Shown here: positions 36,784 through 45,944 of the stretch, piece by piece
Numbering within the stretch: position 1 is the first letter of the stretch
Layout: each line of letters starts with the position of its first letter
Assembly (NCBI GenBank): GCA_907163375.1
Contig: CAJQUW010007938.1
Location: 62,001-126,000, forward strand
Source of the DNA: Prostheceraeus crozeri
Lineage: Eukaryota > Platyhelminthes > Polycladida > Euryleptidae
Direction: 5' to 3'
DNA: 64,000 nucleotides
The notes under the pieces: generated by a model
Database searches by the model: none
Told to the model about the DNA's origin: nothing
Seen by the model: only the letters and a program-made list of their open reading frames with translations
Made by a program: the position numbers and the translations under genes

Positions 36784-37192
36784 CCGTAGTCTAACAAGCT
36801 CTTTACACATGGATCGCAGTCGATTGCTATCCCTATATCAGAAGTGTAAGCTATCTTAATTTTATTTGACACTATTTCATCTATCATCACCGCCCATATG
36901 AAATGTTTTAAGATTTACAAGTTAGACTAACGTGCTACTATTTCCAAATGAAAAAGTATACATGTTTAAATCATCCACTTAAGCCCATCCGTAGTCTAAC
37001 AAGCTCTTTACACATGGATCGCAGTCGATCGCTATCCCTGTATCAGAAGTGTAAGCTATCTTAATTTTATTTGACACTATTTCACCTATCATCATCGCCC
37101 ATATGAAATGTTTTAAGATTTACAAGTTAGACTAAGCGTGCTACTATTTCCAAATGAAAAAGTATACATGGTTAAATCATCCACTGAAGCCC
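36784..37192. repeat. 205 bp tandem duplication
   Basis: CCGTAGTCTAACAAGCTC starts at 36784 and at 36989; the copies are about 205 bp each and nearly identical. They contain GCAGTCGATTGCTATCCCT, a word also seen at about 35927 beside the first 138 bp repeat. No gene was recognised in 36442-37242. The mirror copy is at about 50697-51105. Confidence 0.85.
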
Positions 37193-37242
37193 CGTTCAAG
37201 TAAGTCAGTATGAAAGCAAAGATAATACGAAATAAAAATTTA

Positions 37243-37689
37243 TTATGGCATGTATTTCAAAAGGTCTTCATCGTCAATATCGTCCCAGAGTCTGGCTTCA
37301 CATAGATAACAAAAACAGTTCACTTGCTTTAATCGTTCTTCCACTGCGAGCCTCACTTTGTCGATATACTCCCACTCCGCCATAGTTCGTGGCTGGGAGT
37401 TGGGGGTGTACCACTCCCATAATTGGTGGAGGAATTTGGTGCTGGTGATCTCCATCACATCGTCAGTATCGTACTGGAGATACTTCCACCTCACGCCTGT
37501 TAAGTCGGGACACTCCCTCTCACATACACTCTCTTCGTTGTCCGCTGGTAATGACAACTTTCTGATATTGTCCAGTCGGTACACCTTCTCTACCTTCCCC
37601 TTCGTTGGAGCGTTTGGTGCAACGAGCGCCTTTGGTGTTGAGGATGGAGAAGAGAATTTTGTGCTTGGTGTTGTCGGAGGGCTTGTCAT
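37243..37689 (-). CDS. Unknown 148-residue protein (left copy)
   Basis: The minus-strand frame is divergent from the polymerase. It starts with a Thr/Ser/Pro-rich 30-residue segment (TSPPTTPSTKFSSPSS), then a compact acidic domain with CERECPDLTGVRWKYLQYD, FLHQLWEWY and a C-terminal CFCYLCEARLWDD. The Cys pairs may bind metal. A TATA-like stretch, GTATATATG, lies about 100 bp upstream (37788-37794). The stop codon overlaps a TAATAAA polyadenylation signal. Other Polinton-like elements carry small non-conserved genes here. No family was recognised. The frame looks whole. Confidence 0.55.
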   Translation of the reverse strand: MTSPPTTPSTKFSSPSSTPKALVAPNAPTKGKVEKVYRLDNIRKLSLPADNEESVCERECPDLTGVRWKYLQYDTDDVMEITSTKFLHQLWEWYTPNSQPRTMAEWEYIDKVRLAVEERLKQVNCFCYLCEARLWDDIDDEDLLKYMP

Positions 37690-38100
37690 GTTGACTGTGA
37701 ATAATAACTTTGAAATGTTTTCTAATTCTTAAGTATCAACAAGCAACCAATCAGAATGAACAGCCAATGAATGATGAATACGAAAGTATATATGTAAAGT
37801 GACATTCGTGTCATTTCACTCTGTCTTTGTGACATATATGTGAAGTGTTCTCTGGCGAATTCCATATTTGAGGCGTACAAGTGAACTGCTCTCTCGTGAA
37901 GTCTCTATCTTGTTGAAGTATCAACCTGAAACTCGATTCGTTGAAATGGTAAGTTGAAAATTTCCTCTCTCATCTCCTCAAACGTGTGGCTAATAGCATC
38001 TTCCTCAATTTCAGGCATCAACTTCACCACCAACGCCCTCCCTTCTCGAGGAAAGTTTAGAGTTGTTGAGTCAAAGTAGGTTGTAACAATACACTGAGAC
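37690..38100. promoter_or_regulatory. Divergent promoter region and polymerase leader
   Basis: Between the 148-residue gene (minus) and the polymerase (plus) lie TATA-like stretches at 37788-37794 and about 37834-37840, with CCAAT-type words at 37745-37770. An ATG at 37944 is followed at once by the donor-like GTAAGT, with acceptor-like TTTCAG sites before 38015 and 38134. The polymerase N-terminus may therefore be spliced from short leader exons; introns occur in some animal Polintons. This is inferred from site words only. Confidence 0.4.
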
Positions 38101-41100
38101 TTGAACAGAGATGATAGAATGATTTCTCTTTCAGGTGATGTGAGTTCCAGCTCAGGACTCTCGCGACAAGGCAACGAGTGGGAATGTGCCGACTGCGGAC
38201 ATATGTTTACAAGGAAGCACAGTCTCCTTCGACACATCAAACAACGTGTGTGTCAACGCAAAGCGGCGTCAATCTCCGGAGGTGAAGTTGATTCTGACGA
38301 TGACATCTCCTTTCCTTGCGATTTGTGCCCTCTTTCTTTTGATAGTCACTTTCAGCGATCTTCGCACAGACTTCAACACACGCATGCAAATGATCACTAC
38401 ACCAACGGTACCTCTACCATCTCCCTCATTAATATTTCACATAATAATTTAGTACGCGACAACTGCATGGAGTCCAATACTCAAATAGTAGATTTTCCTG
38501 AGTGGCTCCTTCAAAATTCTAACATTATCGAAGCGCTCTTCAACAATTTAGACAATTTTAGAATGAAGGCGCTCATCTACCTTAAACTAAAATATATTAA
38601 GATAGATTTTCAAACGGGTCAAGTGACGGAGAGAATACAGTTTCATGTTCCTTCCTCTTCCGCAACTGAAGTTGTAGACTGCGAGTCTTGGCTAAATTTT
38701 CACATTCAATGTTTAAAATCAAATGTAGATAAAATCAATCAACGCGACAGCGCTCTCATTTTTGATGGTGTGGACTCAGCCATATTCAAAATTTCCCTAT
38801 TAGAAAGTCATGCAGCTCGAGGCACATTTAAACTACCAAAAACGTTGTATAATAAGAAAGCTGTCATCAATGTTGATTGTAAATCACAGTGTTTCAAATA
38901 TGCAGTCCTATCCATCCTTCACTATAATGATATCAACGCGAATCGAAATCATACCTATAGCTATAGACAGTGGGAGGATGAACTAGACTTTGAAGGTTGT
39001 GATAGTAACAACATGAAAATCAAAGATGTAGAAACGTTCGAAAAACATGATAAGATTAAAATTGTCGTTCACGTGTGGGAGAAGGGGTTGAAGGGTGCCC
39101 GCTATAATTCACGTTCAACTTGTTATGAACGTGTAGTCAACCTCTTATTAGTAAAACAAGATGATAGCGAGGAATGGCACTACTGTGGTATTCCCAAAAT
39201 TTCTCGCTTGTACACTCACTTGGGGCACTCTAAAAGAGGTGAACATTTTGTATGCGACCGCTGCATCCACTCCTTTTGGAGTAAAAATAAATTTGAAACT
39301 CACTATGAATGGTGCAGGCGAGGTAAATTACAAATGGAACGCATGCCAAAAGATAAAATATTTTCACATAGGGATAATGGTGACGAATTAAGTCCCCTGT
39401 GTGTCATTTACGCAGACATAGAATGCTACATTGATGATATCATCCACAAGCCAGCAGCCATATCCTGCTATGAAGTATGGCATGACCACTTTAGGAATAG
39501 GCAAAACAAAATGCATACTTGGCAAGGTGAAGATTGCATTTCAAAATTTCTAGAATTTCGCGATAAAGCTGCTAAATTTCAACAATCATATGATTCCCAA
39601 TTGCAGCGTAAGTCACTACATATGTCAGATGAAGACAAACAAACATTTGAAAGTTGCACATCCTGTCCTAAATGTCATAAGACGTTTGATGACGATAAAA
39701 TTAAGAAAGTGCGTGATCATGATCACATCACTGGTAAATTTAGAAACGCACTCTGCTCCAAATGTAACTTTTCACTTAGGTTGAGACGTCGTGTACTACC
39801 CGTCATTTTTCATAACTTTAAGGGCTATGACAGTCATATGCTCATAAAAGGAGGGTTGAGCCAGATGAAATCGTGGCAGTTTAATATAATAGCACAAACG
39901 AGAGAAAAATTCATGGCAATGACAGCAAAAGTACCAGTAGATAAAACTAAAGAAATTAAGACAGTCTTCTTCGAAATAAAATTTTTAGATTCATTCCAAT
40001 TCATGTCAGCGTCACTAGCTTCTCTCGTTCGTAATCTCAAGTTTCTTCCCCATAGTCAAACTTTGAAGAAACACTATCCAGACTTAACAGATGAAATAAT
40101 CACTCGCAAAGGAGTCTTTCCTTATGCGTATTTTAGCTCAATGTCTAAACTAAATGAAACAACCCTTCCTTCCATTGACAAATTCAAAAACGATTTGACG
40201 GGTGAAGATTGTCCAGTAGAAGATTATGAACATGCTCAAGAGGCATGGTTAAAATTTGATTGTAAAACGTTTGGCGATTATATGATCGCTTACTTAGAAT
40301 TAGATGTCATTTTGCTGGCTGATGTCTTTCAGGAATTTCGACGAGTGGCATTAGAAGAAGACAAATTAGATCCTGTCCACTTTGTCAGTCTACCAGCCAT
40401 GTCCTTTAAATCAGCCTTTAAAATGACTGGTGAGACCATTCATCTCTTACAAGACCCGGAGATGTATAATATATTTGAGCGCGGAATACGCGGTGGTCTC
40501 ACATTTGTAAATAAACATCATATAAAATCTGAAACAGTAGGTGATGATCATATCCACCTAAAGTACTATGACCAAAATAATTTATATGGCAGTTCACTGT
40601 CTAAACCACTACCTCATTCCGAGTTTAGTTGGTTAAATCAAGATGAGCTTGAGTATTACTCCAACCCTTCAAACATACTGAAGATTCCAGATGAAGGTGA
40701 TTGGGGATATTATTTTGAAGTGGATTTCATTTATCCAAATAGCATTAAAAATAAAACTGCTGATTTCCCACTCGCACCTGAATCTGGTGAAGTGACTGAA
40801 GATATGTTTTCACCATTCATGTCACAATTTCATATTAACTTAACAGAGTGTGGACAGCCAAGGTACAAACCATGCCGCAAACTCTTACTCACCCAATATG
40901 ATAAGAAAAATTATCTCGTACACTTCTGCATACTAAAATTCTATTTAGAAATGGGCATGCTTCTAAAGTCAGTTCACCGCATTATCAAATTTAGACAGAA
41001 AGCCTTCCTCAAACCCTACATAGATAGTAACAGTCAAAAACGTGCACTCGCCCAAAATAATTTTGAAAAGGATTTTTATAAATATAAGAATAACAGTCTT

Positions 41101-41918
41101 TTCGGAAAGACCATGGAGGATGTTAGAAAACGTATGAACTACAAACTAGTCGTTGATGAACAAAAATATCACAAATTGACCTCATCATCTCTTTTCATTG
41201 ATAGAGACATCATCAATGAGGATATTGTAGGTGTTAAAATGATTAAATCAGAAGTTGAGTTGTGCAAACCCATCTATATTGGGCAAGCCGTTTTAGATTA
41301 TTCCAAGCTTGAAATGTATCAACTCTTCTACAAAATATTAAAACCATGCCCTCTCGTAAAAGAGGTTCGCTTGCTGGGTGGTGATACAGATAGTTTCGTT
41401 TTAGGAATTACCACTCAAAAAGATTTAAATTTTAATGAAGTAGGCAAGTCATTAGAAAAATATTTCGACACATCTAACTACAATCCCACTCATCCACTCT
41501 ATTCCATACAGAATAAAGCCAAACTTGGTTGTTTTAAGGATGAAACAGCAGGAAAGGAAATAGATGAAATGATTCTCCTCCGTCCTAAAATGTATTCCAT
41601 GAAATTAAAAGAATGTGCAGATAGTATTAAGCGTGCTAAAGGTATATCAAAATCCATTGTTCACAAATGAAACATCGGTCCTATAAGAAGGCCTATAAAA
41701 ATAAAACTATAACGTTTGTCAATATGACAATCTTAAAATCTCAAGTTCATACTGTGAAAACGCACACGTTCAAGAAACGAGCACTTTCAGCATGGGAAGA
41801 TAAGAGGTGTTGGATAGGACATAACACATCTCTTCCACATGGACATCCTGACACAAACATACCTCCACCCAAAAGAATAAAACTCACGCTACCACATTCA
41901 GGAGATGTATTGACATAA
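38101..41918 (+). pseudogene. Protein-primed family B DNA polymerase, Polinton type (left copy)
   Basis: The main frame is about 1190 residues. In order it shows: two C2H2-like fingers (about residues 28-52 and 72-95); a Polinton-type N-terminal region with AVINVDCKSQCFKYAVLSIL; exonuclease motif I YADIEC (about 437); an endonuclease-VII-like Cys/His insert, CPKC then DHDHITGKFRN (about 521-555); exo II FKGYDSH (about 570); exo III YLELDVILLADVF (about 730); polymerase motif A YYDQNNLYG (about 822); motif B KNNSLFGKTMED (about 995); and motif C GGDTDSF (about 1093). This order is typical of Polinton/Maverick polymerases, which replicate linear DNA from a terminal protein. It is a fossil copy, almost whole, with about one break. 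It converges on the 519-residue gene. Confidence 0.85.
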
Positions 41919-42059
41919 TCAACTTTAACTCAGTATTTTGATGTTGCTTTTTGTAGATATACATGGTTGTTTTATGTATCGCATGAGATCGTTTCTTCCT
42001 TGTGAATATATGCCTACAGTCAGATCATTCCCCCTATATCTGTGAAAAGACTTTTTCAT

Positions 42060-42085
42060 ATACATATTTTTATTTCAATAAACAT
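42060..42085. terminator. Overlapping convergent polyadenylation signals (left copy)
   Basis: Between the convergent polymerase and 519-residue genes, the plus strand carries AATAAA (TTTCAATAAACAT) and the minus strand AATAAA (TGAAATAAAAAT) within about 25 bp. Tight convergent ends are usual in compact Polinton-like elements. Confidence 0.55.
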
Positions 42086-42097
42086 ATCACAATGACT

Positions 42098-43657
42098 TCA
42101 CTTTGTTTTCCGAAACACTAAAGTTACGAGGGATTTAGTATCTTTCACATGGATGCACTCTTGTAAACCATTGGTAATTTTGATAGCAATAGAGGGTATA
42201 GTTTGTTTGACGACGGGATGATAGAAAATAGATTCAAACATCTTCTCGACTATTCCATATGAAGCGTCTTTATCATGAATGAAATCGCGTAAAATGTATT
42301 CTTTTTTCTCACCAACAGAAATAGGTAGAATCAAATCACTTTGAATGTAAAGGTGCTGTTCATGTTTATCAAGTGTCATTGGTGTTTCTATACCAATCGT
42401 ATGCGCAGCAGTAAACACAGTTTGTAGCATTGAAAAACCAAAGAGTTTTTTCAAATTTTTACTCAATTGACATTGAATGTCATCGTCCAGTTTCAGAACA
42501 ACGCGTTGATTTTCAATTGAAAACGAAATGTGGTGTGTCTTTACATCATATTTACTTTTCATCACATGCTTCAACTTCTGTTGTATATAAGGATTTACTA
42601 CATGAATGAAGCTTTCAACTGTATGATATAGACGCGGCATTATATTGATAGCAACTTTAGATTCTTCATAAGACTGGTAAATTTTCTTGATGCGATCACC
42701 ATAGATGTCCACCACCATTCATCATTAACTGAATCAGCTTTAGTGTGATATTCATGAGAAGCATACACCACACCGCTTCCAATAATAGGTGTATAATGTC
42801 TTACAAAATGGCGCAAGGTTGGAGAGAAATAAACTGTAAGTTTGTCATTATATTTTCTGAATAACCAACTTATTTTTGTCCGCCATAATTTTCTCTCCAT
42901 ACTTCTTACCCACAGTCTCATCCCATCGTTTTACTAACTCAATAAGTGATAAAGGTTGAACACCACGCTTTTTCAAAATGATGCATTCTTCGCATTCTAC
43001 AACATCTTCATCAAATATTTTAAATCTATAATGAAATTTGTTGATTCGATTTGAATAAACTTTTTTAACATTTGCAGTAGCAATTGACGTTAGATGTAGT
43101 CCATGACCAAAACCAAGATGTGGATAGAATTCATTATCCAACCTCAGTGTAAGACCTTTAGTAAAAGAATGAAAGCGAAGGAACTGTCTCCCACTCCAAT
43201 GATAGATAGTAAACTCATAAACTTTCTGATCCTTATTCTTCATGATGGAAGTATTACCACTATTGAATGCCTTAATAATTTTCTCATTCCCAAATGGTTC
43301 ATAAGAATCTGATTTTATCTGAATCCATTCATAGTTCCACTTTCCATCTGATGTTAAATTGTATGGGAACTGGAATGCATTATTCATCGTTATTCCATCA
43401 TGGGTGCGAGGAGTCAATATCATTTCTTCCAAATCATTCACATTCTGAATATTGCTATCATAGCAAATACTAGAAACGCCAACCTCCCATTCACCTTCTA
43501 AATGTAGTGGGCGATTTAATTCTACTCGATAGTCTGATGGTTTATTTTTGGGAAATTTATTCATAGAAGCATTACTGGGCAAGTAGATTACAAACGAGTC
43601 CTTATTTTCACTTTCCATATTATTCACATTGGAAAATATATTAGCATACTTTTGCAT
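42098..43657 (-). pseudogene. Polinton-associated 'WEVG' protein (left copy, broken)
   Basis: This is the mirror copy of the gene at 44229-45788. The left copy is broken at about one or two places. It keeps the recognisable N-terminal block (FVIYLPSNASM, then LHLEGEWEVGVSSICY) and the C-terminal block ending in a TLVFRK motif. See the right copy for the family description. Confidence 0.75.
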
Positions 43658-43947
43658 TAACTCTTCATTCGGAAATGGAGTGTGATACTTGTCACAGCAT
43701 CTTTATGAAAAGGAATCAACGCACCAGCATCGTCATAAATGGCAATATCAATTTGTGGGATGTAGTTTGATTTCAGCTTTGTATAATGCACTTTCTTGAA
43801 AGTATGCTCAGATAAAATACTGCAGCTTTTTGGCTGGTATGGTATCATTGCTAGCAATGGAGCTTCAACATCTCCCACACGTACATCTTCACCAATATTG
43901 GAATATATCTTTAAAAGTGGTACTGTAACCAAAGCTAGCGCAGACAT
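43657..43947 (-). pseudogene. C-terminal part of a second 'WEVG'-family gene (left side of axis)
   Basis: The frame reads IYSNIGEDVRVGDVEAPLL, then FKKVHYTKLKSNYIPQIDIAI and a final VTSITLHFR. This is the C-terminal module of the same family as the 519-residue protein: a VGD..PLL block, an IEI.I.DD.G block and a TLHFR end. The family's N-terminal WEVG module is absent. The mirror axis lies at the front of this frame, so only a partial copy is present on either side. It is a fossil and overlaps the next gene's start by one base. Confidence 0.65.
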
Positions 43948-43976
43948 GTCGCTATCGCGTCGTATTAACTATTTTC
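43911..43976. other. Unique 66 bp spacer at the mirror axis
   Basis: The inverted arms end with GAATATATCT at 43910 and resume with AGATATATTCC at 43977. The 66 bp between them have no mirror copy. Near the middle, ACATGT (43944-43949) provides an ATG on both strands, so open frames leave the axis in both directions. The spacer does not match the PacBio or nanopore adapter sequences I remember. Confidence 0.9.
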
Positions 43977-44221
43977 AGATATATTCCAATATTGGTGAAG
44001 ATGTACGTGTGGGAGATGTTGAAGCTCCATTGCTAGCAATGATACCATACCAGCCAAAAAGCTGCAGTATTTTATCTGAGCATACTTTCAAGAAAGTGCA
44101 TTATACAAAGCTGAAATCAAACTACATCCCACAAATTGATATTGCCATTTATGACGATGCTGGTGCGTTGATTCCTTTTCATAAAGATGCTGTGACAAGT
44201 ATCACACTCCATTCCGAATGA
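43946..44221 (+). pseudogene. C-terminal part of a second 'WEVG'-family gene (right side of axis)
   Basis: Same module as 43657-43947, entering the right arm. The residues nearest the axis differ from those on the left because they come from the unique spacer. On this side the spacer-encoded residues (DMSLSRRINYFQ before IYSNI) resemble the matching part of the 519-residue protein (TPMTLDKHEQHLYIQSDLI). That suggests the spacer is genuine coding sequence continuous with the right arm. The copy is partial. Confidence 0.55.
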
Positions 44222-44228
44222 AGAGTTA

Positions 44229-45788
44229 ATGCAAAAGTATGCTAATATATTTTCCAATGTGAATAATATGGAAAGTGAAAATAAGGACTCGTTTGTAATC
44301 TACTTGCCCAGTAATGCTTCTATGAATAAATTTCCCAAAAATAAACCATCAGACTATCGAGTAGAATTAAATCGCCCACTACATTTAGAAGGTGAATGGG
44401 AGGTTGGCGTTTCTAGTATTTGCTATGATAGCAATATTCAGAATGTGAATGATTTGGAAGAAATGATATTGACTCCTCGCACCCATGATGGAATAACGAT
44501 GAATAATGCATTCCAGTTCCCATACAATTTAACATCAGATGGAAAGTGGAACTATGAATGGATTCAGATAAAATCAGATTCTTATGAACCATTTGGGAAT
44601 GAGAAAATTATTAAGGCATTCAATAGTGGTAATACTTCCATCATGAAGAATAAGGATCAGAAAATTTATGAGTTTACTATCTATCATTGGAGTGGGAGAC
44701 AGTTCCTTCGCTTTCATTCTTTTACTAAAGGTCTTACACTGAGGTTGGATAATGAATTCTATCCACATCTTGGTTTTGGTCATGGACTACATCTAACGTC
44801 AATTGCTACTGCAAATGTTAAAAAAGTTTATTCAAATCGAATCAACAAATTTCATTATAGATTTAAAATATTTGATGAAGATGTTGTAGAATGCGAAGAA
44901 TGCATCATTTTGAAAAAGCGTGGTGTTCAACCTTTATCACTTATTGAGTTAGTAAAACGATGGGATGAGACTGTGGGTAAGAAGTATGGAGAGAAAATTA
45001 TGGCGGACAAAAATAAGTTGGTTATTCAGAAATATAATGACAAACTTACAGTTTATTTCTCTCCAACCTTGCGCCATTTTGTAAGACATTATACACCTAT
45101 TATTGGAAGCGGTGTGGTGTATGCTTCTCATGAATATCACACTAAAGCTGATTCAGTTAATGATGAATGGTGGGTGGACATCTATGGTGATCGCATCAAG
45201 AAAATTTACCAGTCTTATGAAGAATCTAAAGTTGCTATCAATATAATGCCGCGTCTATATCATACAGTTGAAAGCTTCATTCATGTAGTAAATCCTTATA
45301 TACAACAGAAGTTGAAGCATGTGATGAAAAGTAAATATGATGTAAAGACACACCACATTTCGTTTTCAATTGAAAATCAACGCGTTGTTCTGAAACTGGA
45401 CGATGACATTCAATGTCAATTGAGTAAAAATTTGAAAAAACTCTTTGGTTTTTCAATGCTACAAACTGTGTTTACTGCTGCGCATACGATTGGTATAGAA
45501 ACACCAATGACACTTGATAAACATGAACAGCACCTTTACATTCAAAGTGATTTGATTCTACCTATTTCTGTTGGTGAGAAAAAAGAATACATTTTACGCG
45601 ATTTCATTCATGATAAAGACGCTTCATATGGAATAGTCGAGAAGATGTTTGAATCTATTTTCTATCATCCCGTCGTCAAACAAACTATACCCTCTATTGC
45701 TATCAAAATTACCAATGGTTTACAAGAGTGCATCCATGTGAAAGATACTAAATCCCTCGTAACTTTAGTGTTTCGGAAAACAAAGTGA
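44229..45788 (+). CDS. Polinton-associated 'WEVG' protein, 519 residues (right copy)
   Basis: The protein starts with a short polar segment, then FVIYLPSNASMNKFPKNKPS and LHLEGEWEVGVSSICY (about residues 25-66). This matches a family I know from animal Polinton-like elements, where the block reads like 'F...LP..I.L.G.WEVGL.EI.YP'. The C-terminal 120 residues carry LYIQSDLI..ISVG, IPSIAIKI and TLVFRK, corresponding to the family's VGD..LL, IEI.I and TLHFR blocks. It has no signal peptide or membrane segment. A structural (virion) role is plausible because such elements are virus-related, but it is not established for this family. The frame looks whole here. Confidence 0.7.
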   Translation: MQKYANIFSNVNNMESENKDSFVIYLPSNASMNKFPKNKPSDYRVELNRPLHLEGEWEVGVSSICYDSNIQNVNDLEEMILTPRTHDGITMNNAFQFPYNLTSDGKWNYEWIQIKSDSYEPFGNEKIIKAFNSGNTSIMKNKDQKIYEFTIYHWSGRQFLRFHSFTKGLTLRLDNEFYPHLGFGHGLHLTSIATANVKKVYSNRINKFHYRFKIFDEDVVECEECIILKKRGVQPLSLIELVKRWDETVGKKYGEKIMADKNKLVIQKYNDKLTVYFSPTLRHFVRHYTPIIGSGVVYASHEYHTKADSVNDEWWVDIYGDRIKKIYQSYEESKVAINIMPRLYHTVESFIHVVNPYIQQKLKHVMKSKYDVKTHHISFSIENQRVVLKLDDDIQCQLSKNLKKLFGFSMLQTVFTAAHTIGIETPMTLDKHEQHLYIQSDLILPISVGEKKEYILRDFIHDKDASYGIVEKMFESIFYHPVVKQTIPSIAIKITNGLQECIHVKDTKSLVTLVFRKTK

Positions 45789-45799
45789 AGTCATTGTGA

Positions 45800-45830
45800 T
45801 ATGTTTATTGAAATAAAAATATGTATATGA
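45800..45830. terminator. Overlapping convergent polyadenylation signals (right copy)
   Basis: Mirror of 42060-42085: AATAAA signals for both convergent genes within about 25 bp, just after the stop at 45788. Confidence 0.5.
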
Positions 45831-45944
45831 AAAAGTCTTTTCACAGATATAGGGGGAATGATCTGACTGTAGGCATATATTCACAAGGAAGAAACGATCT
45901 CATGCGATACATAAAACAACCATGTATATCTACAAAAAGCAACA

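Larger units (their letters stand above)
23362..43910 (+). repeat. Left arm of a giant inverted repeat
   Basis: The whole stretch is the reverse complement of 43977-64000. Matching features keep a constant coordinate sum: about 87887-87890 near the axis, 87273 outside the tandem repeats, and about 87362 at the outer end. The changes in the sum are explained by extra repeat copies in the left arm and many small insertions in the right arm. The match still holds at the window's last base, so the arm may extend left of 23362. Confidence 0.95.
32024..43910 (+). mobile_element. Polinton-like element, partial, left arm copy
   Basis: This stretch contains a GC-rich repeat block, a coiled-coil gene, two small genes, a protein-primed family B polymerase and members of a protein family found in animal Polinton-like elements. 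Integrase, packaging ATPase, protease and capsid genes were not recognised, so it is at best half an element. The outer limit is set at 32024 because near-identity with the other arm starts there; AGTAGTAAGC at that edge would suit the AG terminus of Polintons, but the opposite end is absent. It is a fossil copy, broken at a few places, and young judging by arm identity, unless the second arm is an assembly artefact. Confidence 0.6.

Noticed and set aside
43911-43976. Spacer as a leftover sequencing adapter at a missed hairpin
   Set aside because: It does not resemble the PacBio SMRTbell or nanopore adapter sequences I remember, and it continues a plausible coding frame. A foldback without adapter remains possible.
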